The translations under genes and the position numbers were made by a program. Source: Alphaproteobacteria bacterium (GTDB lineage Bacteria > Pseudomonadota > Alphaproteobacteria > Micavibrionales > Micavibrionaceae). From it: a stretch of 10,999 bases of DNA. This document shows positions 1-7,034 of the stretch, one piece after another. The notes under the pieces are model-generated. The model made no database searches. It was given only the letters and a program-made list of their open reading frames with translations, and had not been told where the DNA came from. Numbering within the stretch: the stretch's first letter is position 1; every line of letters starts with the position of its first letter. The stretch lies in contig JAGLKS010000197.1 of NCBI GenBank assembly GCA_023140905.1, positions 1 through 10,999 of the forward strand, in the 5' to 3' direction.

Positions 1-1494
1 AGAACGCATTTGTACAGGATCATCTTGTTTTTCTTGTGCAACATGTGCACCTCGGAAATTAGAAATATGTGCACCTATGCCTGTTTCTGGGATTTCAATA
101 TCCGGCTCCATTGGTTTAGGCGGGATAAACGCATCACCAATCATTGAACCACGCAAAGCAAGCTCACCTTCTTTATCAGAAGAATCTGTAAATTCACTTT
201 GTTCAAACATATCCATAGATGTAAGACCACTAACCGGTTTCTCAGCACGATCAACTAAAGACTGTGTTGTTGGTTGTAACCCTTTCGAAATAGGCGTTGG
301 TGCGGTTAAACCTCTTATCATTTCACGCCCTGTAAGAGCCGCCATCGGCTTTTTTGCCGCAGGAGGGGTAGGTATAACCTTATCTGTTGGTTGAGCAAAC
401 TGTGTCGTAGAAGGCGTGTTGTTAGGAACAGAACGCTCTACACTACTACTAATAGAAGTATCTGCTGGTTTAACTGAGCCAAAAGTTTGTCCCGTCTTTC
501 CACCGAAAACAGAACCTTTTGCTTCTTTTTCAATTCCTGTTGCAACAATAGACACACGCATTGCACCATCCATCGAGTCATCAAAAGTTGCCCCAAATAT
601 GATATTAGCACTTGGATCAACTTCATCACGAATACGGTTACAAGCTTCATCTGCTTCGAACAATGTCATATCATAGCCGCCTGTAACATTGATAATAACG
701 CCATTAGCACCTTTCATAGACACATCATCAAGAAGCGGGTTATTAATCGCAGATTCAGCGGCTTCTACAGCGCGTTTATCTCCGGTTGCTTCCCCTGTCC
801 CCATCATGGCTTTGCCCATTTGCATCATAGCTGTTTTGATATCAGCAAAATCAAGATTCACAAGGCCGGGACGAACCATTAAATCTGTCACTCCACGCAC
901 ACCTGATTGCAACACACCATCAGCCATTTTAAAAGCCTCGGCAAATGTTGTTTTCTCATTTGCAATACGGAACAAATTCTGGTTAGGAATTACGATGAGC
1001 GTATCAACATATTGCTGCATCTCTTTAATTCCATCCTCAGCCTGCTCCATACGGTGCACACCTTCAAAATGGAATGGCTTAGTTACAACGCCAACAGTCA
1101 AGATACCTTGTTGACGGCATGCTTTAGCAATAACCGGTGCAGCACCTGTTCCTGTGCCACCGCCCATACCAGCCGTAACAAAAGCCATATTCGCACCATC
1201 AAGATAACGCAATAACTCTTCCAGACTTTCTTCAGCCGCAGCTTGCCCTATTTCCGGTTTTGAACCGGCGCCAAGACCTCCTGTTACACCGGCACCAAGC
1301 TGAACTTTATCGTCAGCTAGTGAATTAGCTAATGCCTGCGCATCTGTATTGCACACAAGAAACTCACACCCGTCAAGATTGGATGAAATCATATTATTAA
1401 CAGCATTGCCGCCGGCTCCGCCGACACCAATAACCGCAATCTTAGGAGACAGCTGTTGGATTTCTGCTGTAGACTGCATTTTTACATTTATCAT
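1..1494 (-). CDS. ftsZ: Cell division protein FtsZ (3' end outside window)
   Basis: Tubulin-like GTPase that polymerises into the cytoplasmic Z-ring and recruits the divisome. The frame is open for 498 codons from the ATG at 1494 to the window edge. Visible motifs: N-terminal nucleotide-binding segment [17 protein letters not shown] near residues 19-35; GTP signature [10 protein letters not shown] at 109-118; T7 synergy loop N213-x-D215-x-x-D218, which completes the GTPase site of the next subunit. After about residue 320 comes a long Pro/Ser/Thr-rich linker. The conserved C-terminal peptide that binds FtsA must lie beyond position 1. A length above 498 aa suits alphaproteobacteria, whose linkers are longer than in E. 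coli. The start is supported by AGGGG (1510-1506) about 11 nt upstream. A second ATG, five codons in (1479), is less likely. The gene is separated from ftsA by about 1 kb and so probably has its own promoter. Confidence 0.97.
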   Translation of the reverse strand, partial: MINVKMQSTAEIQQLSPKIAVIGVGGAGGNAVNNMISSNLDGCEFLVCNTDAQALANSLADDKVQLGAGVTGGLGAGSKPEIGQAAAEESLEELLRYLDGANMAFVTAGMGGGTGTGAAPVIAKACRQQGILTVGVVTKPFHFEGVHRMEQAEDGIKEMQQYVDTLIVIPNQNLFRIANEKTTFAEAFKMADGVLQSGVRGVTDLMVRPGLVNLDFADIKTAMMQMGKAMMGTGEATGDKRAVEAAESAINNPLLDDVSMKGANGVIINVTGGYDMTLFEADEACNRIRDEVDPSANIIFGATFDDSMDGAMRVSIVATGIEKEAKGSVFGGKTGQTFGSVKPADTSISSSVERSVPNNTPSTTQFAQPTDKVIPTPPAAKKPMAALTGREMIRGLTAPTPISKGLQPTTQSLVDRAEKPVSGLTSMDMFEQSEFTDSSDKEGELALRGSMIGDAFIPPKPMEPDIEIPETGIGAHISNFRGAHVAQEKQDDPVQMRS

Positions 1495-1817
1495 AGTTAG
1501 AAGAACCCCTGAGGAAATTGGATGTTCAATAGGTAGGACGCTGGAAAATATAACTACAACCGCCAACGCATTAGAATTGTAATATAAATATATATGTTGT
1601 GAAAAGGGTTAAACATAAAGCTATCCACCTATTTCCCCATATCTTTCCACAAAACAGACGCTTTGCCTTTCAATTACTTTTTCAAGCACAACACCTAACC
1701 CTCACATCTGATTCATTTTTTTGCCAATGCGCAATTACACACACTCTGTGCATTCATAGCACAGCAAAATAATGTGGATAGTTTTGGAAAGACCACTTAA
1801 CAGAACAAAGACAGTGA
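1495..1817 (-). promoter_or_regulatory. Non-coding leader / probable promoter region of ftsZ
   Basis: No convincing gene is seen here. It is AT-rich, notably at 1580-1600. A weak -35-like TTCACA lies on the minus strand at 1603-1598, but no -10 box at good spacing could be settled on. It holds the ftsZ ribosome binding site (AGGGG, 1510-1506), three DnaA-box-like nonamers (1621-1629, 1643-1651, 1773-1781) and a 6-bp hairpin CTGTGC/GCACAG (1746-1764). Because ftsA lies about 1 kb upstream, this stretch is the likeliest place for an ftsZ-specific promoter. Short open frames occur on both strands but are no longer than expected by chance. Confidence 0.4.
1773..1781 (-). promoter_or_regulatory. 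DnaA-box-like site upstream of ftsZ
   Basis: The minus strand reads CTATCCACA, 8 of 9 bases matching the DnaA box TTATCCACA. Two weaker matches (7 of 9) lie closer to ftsZ: CTATCCACC at 1621-1629 and CTTTCCACA at 1643-1651, both on the plus strand. In Caulobacter DnaA is known to activate ftsZ, which makes the position plausible. The individual matches are imperfect and binding is unproven. Confidence 0.25.
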
Positions 1818-1973
1818 CTCTATCTTACTGGATCAGATTGTTATGCATGCGTCAAAACATACGATGCTATTGATCTAGGCATCTCGTATGCAAACCTTTT
1901 TCGAATTACATATGGAACAAACTACAAGAATGATTTTCACAAAATTTTAGTTAATAATGGAGCTGTAAAATAA
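1818..1973 (+). pseudogene. Gene remnant without start codon, unknown family
   Basis: From CTC at 1818 (just after a TGA at 1815-1817) to TAA at 1971-1973 there are 51 open codons. The composition looks protein-like: TGSDCYACVKTYDAIDLGIS, then YANLFRITYGTNYKNDF, then HKILVNNGAVK. There is no ATG, GTG or TTG start in this frame. The same frame upstream reads FWKDHLTEQRQ before the TGA, and a TAG lies before that. I read it as the 3' remnant of a decayed gene. I do not recognise the family. It is followed 5 bp later, on the same strand, by another broken reading frame, so the two may once have been neighbouring genes. An imperfect inverted repeat (1858-1867 with 1879-1890) lies inside it. In such AT-rich DNA a 51-codon open frame can also arise by chance. 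Confidence 0.33.
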
Positions 1974-1978
1974 TAAAA

Positions 1979-2231
1979 ATGTTTGACTTTTTAAGAAAAA
2001 AGATACCATAATAAGGTCTTCACTGGAGTTAATAGAAAAATCCGACACTGAAGGAACTAGGGAAAGAACTTATGCACAAACAGCCATACTCAAAAGTGGG
2101 AAAACGATAAAAACTGAATTCGTTGTTGAACTTGATTCTCTTGGCGAAAAAAAACTGATAATAATGAAGAACCTGATAGTAATATTGATGAAAAAGAATA
2201 TACGGGTCCAATCCCAGAGTGCAATGGATAA
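1979..2231 (+). pseudogene. Small gene interrupted by two single-base gaps in A-runs, unknown function
   Basis: Translation from ATG 1979 gives MFDFLRKK and then stops at TAA. If the A6 run around 1996-2001 had one more A, the frame would continue DTIIRSSLELIEKSDTEG, ERTYAQTAILKSGKTIKTEF and VVELDSLGEK. It would then reach an A8 run at 2137-2144. One more A there gives an acidic tail, TDNNEEPDSNIDEKEYTGPI, ending at TAA 2229-2231. Read this way it is a protein of about 85 aa. Without the changes, the middle frame runs on from 1987 to TAA 2233-2235 with a less natural ending. A GGAG lies 16 nt before the ATG, which is further than usual. Both gaps are single missing A's in homopolymers. That fits pseudogene decay, sequencing error, or slippage on the A8 tract. 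I do not recognise the protein. Confidence 0.42.
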
Positions 2232-2243
2232 GTAATTCTAAGA

Positions 2244-2465
2244 CTATTCCGGCTCTCTAGAACTGGAATTGTCCCCGCTTCTTTCACGACCAAAATCGCG
2301 CCGTTTTACTGGCTTACTCATGATTTCATTATGACGGTCAATAAAGGCTTGATACTCTTTCCCGCGATTAGCTTTTTGTTCCATAACGCGCTCATGTAAC
2401 AATGATAAATATTCTTTTTTACTCTCTACGCAGGAGGGTTGCAGAGAGTCTTTATCGAGTGTCCG
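2244..2465 (-). pseudogene. Short coding-like remnant downstream of ftsA, unknown function
   Basis: On the minus strand a frame is open from just after a TAA (2468-2466) to TAG at 2246-2244. It reads, in part, ESKKEYLSLLHERVMEQKAN, then RGKEYQAFIDRHNEIMSKPV, then KRRDFGRERSGDNSSSREPE. The charged, helical, Lys/Glu-rich composition looks like real protein. The only in-frame ATG is internal (2384), giving a 46-aa peptide with a weak GAG six nt upstream. CTG 2444 is another possible start. I take it as the 3' end of a gene that lost its 5' part, or as a small unrecognised protein. It ends 12 bp from the convergent plus-strand remnant. A 7-bp inverted repeat (2421-2427 with 2443-2449) lies within it. 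Confidence 0.38.
2421..2449. repeat. Inverted repeat ACTCTCT / AGAGAGT downstream of ftsA
   Basis: ACTCTCT at 2421-2427 and AGAGAGT at 2443-2449 form a perfect 7-bp stem with a 15-nt loop, about 60 bp after the ftsA stop. In the direction of ftsA transcription the stem is followed by a run of A, not T, so it is not a normal intrinsic terminator. It could be an mRNA-stabilising hairpin or the scar of an insertion. Confidence 0.3.
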
Positions 2466-2507
2466 TTACGATAACTGTAAGAAGAATAACCGGCAAAGAC
2501 GAATATT

Positions 2508-3785
2508 TCACCAGTTTTCTCTGATCCAGAGCTTAACGCGCTCAAATACTGATTCAGGGCGGACTTGCGCCACAATTTCAGCAGGCATTTCAGCAACATG
2601 CTCCGCCGCATAAGCCAACAATCCGGCGACAGTTGCAAATTCCGGCCCACTTACAGCGTCAGGCAATCCGGTTAAGCGAATAGGTTTACCTATACGAATT
2701 TGCTTATCCAGCACATGACCGGCTAAATCACGAATCCCAAGTGTTTGACTAGCCCCCCCTGTTAAAACAACTCTGCGACTGATAATGCGCTCTAAACCAC
2801 TATCGCAAAGCTTGGCACGTACATGCTCGAAAATTTCCTCAAGGCGCGGCTGTATGATACCGACAAGATAAGAACGGGGCACATAATTGGGTTTGCCATG
2901 TTCGCGGTCTTCACCAAGACGCGGAACCTCGATCATTTCACCTTCATCACTCTGAGATGCAACCGCGCATCCATAATGAACTTTCAAGCGCTCCGCATTC
3001 TCTTTTGATGTTGTAAGGCCTCGCGCAATATCATTTGTAACATGCTGCCCTCCCATAGGCACCGCATCACAATAGATCATGTACCCACTATGAAAGACTG
3101 CAAAAGACGTTACACCAGCACCAATATCAACAACTGTACACCCTAGTTCAATCTCATCATCCACTAACGAAGAAAGGCCTGCCGCATAAGAACTGGCACA
3201 AAGAGCGGATATATCCAGATGGCTACGTTCTACACAAGCAGCCATATTGCGCAAAGCTGCCCCGTCACCGGAAACCAGATTTACATCAACTTTAAGCTCT
3301 TCAGCATACATGCCACGCGGATCACGAATACCGTTTTGCCCATCCACACGGAAGAAAGTAGGAATAGTATGAATAAGTTCCAGACTCTCATTAGCTTCTT
3401 TTTCCTGAGCTTTAGCTAAAGCCCTGCGTACATCATTACCTGTGATATCATGGCCGCCGATATTAACATCTACGCTATGGCCAAATGAACGAACATGTAT
3501 ACCTGAAACGCTAAGAACAATTTCCCGAAGCGGATAACCGCGCATAACTTCCGCAGCCATATTTTCTGCAGCATGAACTGCCTGCCGTATAACATTCTCA
3601 GCTAAATCAAGATCAGTTATAACGCCGTTCTTTATCCCTTGAGATGCTTTTTGCCCAACACCGATAATTTCGAATGTCCCGTTATCATCAGCAATACGGC
3701 CAATAAAACAGGATGTTTTACTACTGCCCATATCTAATGCAGCAAATAAAGAGCCTTTGGGTCTTATTGTCTTTTCAGTGTTCAT
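2508..3785 (-). CDS. ftsA: Cell division protein FtsA
   Basis: Actin-like ATPase that tethers FtsZ filaments to the inner membrane and passes signals to the later divisome. At 425 aa it has the usual family length. Visible actin-fold motifs: phosphate-1 loop ALDMGSSKTSCFIG at 16-29, phosphate-2 loop VVDIGAGVTSFAVF at 218-231, and adenosine motif LTGGASQTLGI at 341-351. The inserted 1C subdomain, typical of FtsA, falls between about 85 and 165. The last residues, FERVKLWIRENW (414-425), form the amphipathic helix expected to bind the membrane. I chose ATG 3785. The open frame extends to a TTG at 3896, but that adds 37 Cys-rich residues with no family resemblance. The SD at 3785 is weak (GCGGA, about 11 nt upstream). 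The gap from ftsQ is 130 bp, and ftsZ does not follow directly as it usually does. Confidence 0.95.
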   Translation of the reverse strand: MNTEKTIRPKGSLFAALDMGSSKTSCFIGRIADDNGTFEIIGVGQKASQGIKNGVITDLDLAENVIRQAVHAAENMAAEVMRGYPLREIVLSVSGIHVRSFGHSVDVNIGGHDITGNDVRRALAKAQEKEANESLELIHTIPTFFRVDGQNGIRDPRGMYAEELKVDVNLVSGDGAALRNMAACVERSHLDISALCASSYAAGLSSLVDDEIELGCTVVDIGAGVTSFAVFHSGYMIYCDAVPMGGQHVTNDIARGLTTSKENAERLKVHYGCAVASQSDEGEMIEVPRLGEDREHGKPNYVPRSYLVGIIQPRLEEIFEHVRAKLCDSGLERIISRRVVLTGGASQTLGIRDLAGHVLDKQIRIGKPIRLTGLPDAVSGPEFATVAGLLAYAAEHVAEMPAEIVAQVRPESVFERVKLWIRENW

Positions 3786-3915
3786 TTTTGTCGTTTTATC
3801 CGCACTCTTTTGTATGCACTCTTCATTATTTTTATTACCATTTACACAGTTTACACAACAGCTTATTGCGCTGCACAGAACAAGGCATGTGGACAATTAC
3901 AAAGATAGTAAGGCT
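3786..3915 (-). promoter_or_regulatory. ftsQ-ftsA intergenic leader with direct repeat
   Basis: A 130-bp gap separates the ftsQ stop from the chosen ftsA ATG. On the plus strand it carries a tandem direct repeat, TTTACACAG followed by TTTACACAA (3841-3858). It also contains a DnaA-box-like TTGTCCACA on the minus strand (3896-3888, 8 of 9 matches). The AT-rich stretch nearer to ftsA could hold a -10 element, but no confident promoter was found. The alternative is that this DNA is coding and ftsA starts at the TTG at 3896. Confidence 0.3.
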
Positions 3916-4845
3916 TCACCTTATTCCTGCCTTGTAATCCTGAACACGTCCCAAGCTTGTACGCACGATTAATCGATCTTTATACCGTGCATCAATTTCA
4001 ACTATCGTATTATTGTCTAGAATTTGATTTTGCGCATGACGATTCATTATATGTACCAGCGCACGTTCTGCATTGTGTTCCGGCAATTTTACACGCAAAT
4101 CACCGGATAAAATTAAATTCCAGCGCCGTCCATCCACAAAAACAGCATGATCTATTTGCTTTTTAAGGTCCGGCTGTGCAACCAACATGGAAAGCAAAGC
4201 TTTTGTGTTTCCCGGCGCTTTTACACCTTGAACCATCATAAGTGTCTTAAAATTCTCAACACCGCTTTGTGTAATGACAATGCCTTGATCGTCTATCAAA
4301 GATAGAACATCATCATTGAGCCATAATGCTGTAGGGTGACGTTCTTCCAACATAATATAAATCGTATCTGGCAGCCGTCGTTGAATATGAACAGATTTAA
4401 CCCAGCCTATACGCTCTATTTGTCTTTTTGCTTCACTGGGTACAAATGTGAATATAGGATCTCCTTTACGCACATTGATAATAGCAAGCAATGCGTCAGA
4501 ATCTGTATAACGCCGACCTTCAACCAATATATTACGTACAGTAAATCCATAATCAGCAGAAAGAGAAATTGCCTGTTGCCGAAGCCAGAGAGATGTTCTG
4601 GCCGGACCATCACTCAGAATGTACCAACCAACTCCCCACAAAAACAGTAAAAATATTAGAATAATGACTGATATTTTTTTAAACGTTGCTAGAAAAGCTT
4701 CTGACTTATTCGCATTTTTGCGCTTTTGTGTCATGGTGGATTTACGCGCGCCTTTAGGTTTGTCCGGTTTTTTCTTCACAGCCTTACTTTTTAGCCCATC
4801 ACCTTTAGAACGCATGGTTTTTGTATTTTTACGCTTTACCGCCAT
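3916..4845 (-). CDS. ftsQ: Cell division protein FtsQ
   Basis: Single-pass (bitopic) inner-membrane divisome protein that links early division proteins to the septal synthases through the FtsQ-FtsL-FtsB complex. The 309 residues read in order as follows. A strongly basic cytoplasmic tail covers about 1-57 and is unusually rich in Lys/Arg. One membrane helix spans about 58-76 (ISVIILIFLLFLWGVGWYI). A periplasmic POTRA domain follows from about 101 to 170 (FTVRNILVEGRRYTDSDALL opening, closing near LPDTIYIMLEERHPTALW). A C-terminal beta domain runs to the end. The order basic tail, helix, POTRA, beta domain is diagnostic. The start ATG 4845 has a strong SD (AGGGGGA, about 11 nt upstream) lying in the 25-bp gap after ddl, so the two genes are probably co-transcribed. 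Confidence 0.95.
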   Translation of the reverse strand: MAVKRKNTKTMRSKGDGLKSKAVKKKPDKPKGARKSTMTQKRKNANKSEAFLATFKKISVIILIFLLFLWGVGWYILSDGPARTSLWLRQQAISLSADYGFTVRNILVEGRRYTDSDALLAIINVRKGDPIFTFVPSEAKRQIERIGWVKSVHIQRRLPDTIYIMLEERHPTALWLNDDVLSLIDDQGIVITQSGVENFKTLMMVQGVKAPGNTKALLSMLVAQPDLKKQIDHAVFVDGRRWNLILSGDLRVKLPEHNAERALVHIMNRHAQNQILDNNTIVEIDARYKDRLIVRTSLGRVQDYKAGIR

Positions 4846-4870
4846 AACTTATAGCTTCCCCCTATTTTTC

Positions 4871-6115
4871 TCAGGGACGTCTGAGTAATCGTGCCTCTTG
4901 TGGCACGGGATCATAAGGAAGCGTATGTCTGGCATTCTCGCTTATGGCTTCTTCAATCAACATTGTTAAAAGGTCCGTGAAAAGCACAGGATTATCTTTA
5001 GCCGCCTCCCATAAGAAAAAGCCAAAAGACCCCGGACATGGGTTAACTTCATTCATCCAGATTTCACCGGTCTTGGAATTACCAATAAAATCAATACGCG
5101 GAATACCTGTTCCATCGAGTACATCAAATAAATGCGTAGACCAACTGCGAATATCACGTTCCATCTCTTCTGGAATATCTGGATTAATATCACGGGTCAG
5201 AGATAACATTCCTTCGCTTGGGATTGGAGAATTTTTAACACCACCGGATTTAATGCCGCCTTCTCCGTCATTGCTTGGCACATATTTTTGTTTAAAATCT
5301 AAAAGTTCGGTTGTTGTTTTCGGGCGTTCAATAGCTGATATCTTAATTTCTCCATTAATACGGCCAACAGCCACATTATATTCCACCAGATTCTCAACAA
5401 AAGGCTCTGCGATTGCGGAATCATCATATTCAAAAATAGCAGGAAGGCAGGCTTTCACTTCTTCTATGCTATTTACTTTGGCCACCCCTATAGAGCTTCC
5501 TAAATGCACAGGCTTTAATATGCATGGAAAGCCCAGCGGTTTAAATAATTCTTCCAGAGATTTCTCATCAACCAGATAGCTTCCGTCATCAGGACGGCGA
5601 ACAACAGTATATGGAAGAACCGGAATATCTAGTGAATGAAGCACAAATTTTGTTGTAACTTTATCCATCAAAATAGCTGAAGCCTTGGTCCGCATACCGG
5701 TATAAGGTACATTGGCAAGCTCAAACAAACCCTGAATATTCCCATCTTCACCATAAAGCCCATGAAATATGAGCATAGCAATGTCAAATTCTATTGGTTT
5801 AACTGCGCCAAACAACCCTTTCTTTTTAGGCAAAAGTTTACCGCCTCGATCTGCCTTTATATCCAAAGTCACCTCGGTAACGTTTTCCATCCCCTGTGCA
5901 TCTAAAAGAAAATTATCCCGCTCACGTAAGATATCCCCTGTATACCACGCGCCATCTGGAGCAATGTAAACAGGAATGATATCGAATTTAGAAGTGTCAA
6001 AAGCCTGAAGCACCTGAAGCGCAGATATTATACTTATATCATGTTCAGGGGAACGCCCTCCGTAAAATACAGCCACAGTCTTTTTTACGGTTTTATTGTT
6101 TTTGGTTTGAGCCAT
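4871..6115 (-). CDS. ddl: D-alanine--D-alanine ligase-type ATP-grasp enzyme, divergent
   Basis: Joins two D-amino acids (classically D-Ala + D-Ala) with ATP in the cytoplasm, giving the dipeptide that MurF adds to the peptidoglycan stem. Family motifs are clear: GGRSPEHDIS at 19-28, HGLYGEDGNIQG at 118-129, YTG at 138-140, KPVHLGSSIGV at 201-211, RIDF at 340-343 and metal-binding NEVN at 355-358. Oddities: 414 aa is well above the 300-370 aa usual for Ddl. There is a Gly-rich insertion near 282-296. The loop after NEVN reads PCPGSFGFFLWE instead of the usual PGxTxxS type that holds the second substrate. This suggests a different Ddl lineage or an altered second substrate. The start ATG 6115 has SD AGGTGA nine nt upstream. 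It lies in the normal ddl position before ftsQ, but murB is missing upstream and a divergent gene pair is present instead. Confidence 0.9.
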   Translation of the reverse strand: MAQTKNNKTVKKTVAVFYGGRSPEHDISIISALQVLQAFDTSKFDIIPVYIAPDGAWYTGDILRERDNFLLDAQGMENVTEVTLDIKADRGGKLLPKKKGLFGAVKPIEFDIAMLIFHGLYGEDGNIQGLFELANVPYTGMRTKASAILMDKVTTKFVLHSLDIPVLPYTVVRRPDDGSYLVDEKSLEELFKPLGFPCILKPVHLGSSIGVAKVNSIEEVKACLPAIFEYDDSAIAEPFVENLVEYNVAVGRINGEIKISAIERPKTTTELLDFKQKYVPSNDGEGGIKSGGVKNSPIPSEGMLSLTRDINPDIPEEMERDIRSWSTHLFDVLDGTGIPRIDFIGNSKTGEIWMNEVNPCPGSFGFFLWEAAKDNPVLFTDLLTMLIEEAISENARHTLPYDPVPQEARLLRRP

Positions 6116-6246
6116 GGATCAATCACCTATAGATTTAATGGTTAATGGGATAGCTTAATTATTAATAGCCAAATCCAGAACTAAATAGTGTGACAGTATT
6201 TAATCACGAAACAGCCTCTTATGAAAGGGAAGAAGGGTCAATAAAA
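6116..6246. promoter_or_regulatory. Divergent promoter region between ddl and the hydrolase gene
   Basis: This AT-rich spacer must drive ddl-ftsQ leftward and the hydrolase/Mur-ligase pair rightward. It contains four TTAA half-sites (6135, 6142, 6155, 6162), arranged as two TTAA-N3-TTAA pairs. The ddl SD (AGGTGA) is at its left edge, and an AGAAGGG SD (6232-6238) serves the GTG at 6247. No clear -35/-10 pair could be assigned on either strand. A sequence similar to TAGTGTGACAGT (6186-6197) recurs before the Mur ligase gene. Confidence 0.4.
6138..6145 (-). promoter_or_regulatory. Candidate CtrA half-site TTAACCAT
   Basis: The minus strand reads TTAACCAT, identical to the 8-mer half-site reported for the alphaproteobacterial cell-cycle regulator CtrA. 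It lies 22 bp upstream of the ddl start codon, in the divergent promoter region. No full TTAA-N7-TTAA site is present, and an 8-mer in AT-rich DNA can occur by chance. Confidence 0.25.
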
Positions 6247-7023
6247 GTGCAAAATTTTAATTCTCATAATACCCGGTTTGCTTATAGTTGTATTGGGAAA
6301 GAAGATGATCCTGCTCTCCCTGTTGTTATATGGGCGCATGGCTGGGGACATTCGCATAAAAGTTTTAAACATTATCTAGCCGCTTTGGAACAACAAGCCC
6401 GTCATATTGCCCTTGATTTCCCCGGTTTTGGAGAATCACCGGAACCACCAGAACACTGGGGTACAATAGAATATGCCGATGCCATAGCATCATGGATAAA
6501 AGACAATAACATGCCTCCTGTCCTTTGGATCGGTCATTCTTTTGGCTGCCGCGTAGGAACCCAACTAGCTGCGCACCACCCCGAATGTGTTCGTGAAATG
6601 ATTTATATTGCAGGAGCCGGACTAAAGCGCCCGCGACCTTTCTATAAACGCCTTTATCTTTTCATACGTATTCGCCTGTTTAAAGCATTGCGACACTATG
6701 TGCCTGAAAGTTCTCTCAAGAAAAAATTGGTGGCTATCTTTGGAAGCTCTGATTACAACCAAACATCAGGTATTATGCGTAAAATCCTTGTCCGGATTGT
6801 TAATGAAGATCTTGTTGAAGAAGCTAAGAAAATATCCTGCCCTGTTACTCTCATTTACGGAACAGAAGATACAGAAACACCGCCTTCTATTGGCAAAAAA
6901 TATGCACAGCTTATTAAAAATTCGCAATTACATTTACTTGAAGGACAGGACCATATTTCAGTTCTGCAAAATGGACGCCATCGCATTATAAAAATCATTA
7001 GTGATACTATAAATGATCTTTAG
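6247..7023 (+). CDS. Alpha/beta hydrolase, partner of the MurF-like ligase
   Basis: Serine hydrolase of the alpha/beta fold with an unknown substrate. Numbered from GTG 6247 (258 aa): oxyanion segment HGWG at 31-34, DFPGFGES at 76-83, nucleophile elbow GHSFG with Ser98, acid Asp208 in YGTEDTETPP, and His236 in GQDHIS. The triad is intact and a helical lid lies between about 126 and 180. No signal peptide is seen, so it is probably cytoplasmic. Start choice: GTG 6247 has AGAAGGG nine nt upstream. The frame also allows GTG 6190 (277 aa), which has no SD. The MurF-like gene follows after 77 bp on the same strand, so they are probably co-transcribed. Lipase, esterase, amidase or thioesterase activity cannot be told apart from sequence. 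The context points to a cell wall or lipid-linked precursor, which is inference. Confidence 0.85.
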   Translation: MQNFNSHNTRFAYSCIGKEDDPALPVVIWAHGWGHSHKSFKHYLAALEQQARHIALDFPGFGESPEPPEHWGTIEYADAIASWIKDNNMPPVLWIGHSFGCRVGTQLAAHHPECVREMIYIAGAGLKRPRPFYKRLYLFIRIRLFKALRHYVPESSLKKKLVAIFGSSDYNQTSGIMRKILVRIVNEDLVEEAKKISCPVTLIYGTEDTETPPSIGKKYAQLIKNSQLHLLEGQDHISVLQNGRHRIIKIISDTINDL

Positions 7024-7034
7024 TTTTTCACTGC

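Noticed and set aside
1746..1764. Hairpin CTGTGC/GCACAG as an intrinsic terminator
   Set aside because: The stem is 6 bp and no T-run follows on either strand.
1858..1890. Imperfect inverted repeat (CATACGATGC with GCATCTCGTATG) as a mobile-element end
   Set aside because: There is a two-base bulge, no second copy elsewhere in the window, and no transposase-like frame nearby.
3786..3896. FtsA N-terminal extension from TTG 3896
   Set aside because: It adds a Cys-rich segment unlike FtsA, needs a TTG start and has no good ribosome binding site. The conserved protein begins just after ATG 3785.
4944..5579. Long plus-strand open frame opposite ddl (211 codons)
   Set aside because: It lies antisense to a well-supported Ddl coding frame, has no recognisable family features and looks like a codon-bias shadow.
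6135..6165. Full CtrA site TTAA-N7-TTAA
   Set aside because: No pair of the four TTAA elements has the required spacing; only a half-site remains.
6190..6246. Hydrolase start at GTG 6190
   Set aside because: There is no Shine-Dalgarno sequence upstream, while GTG 6247 has AGAAGGG at nine nt. The longer form is still possible.
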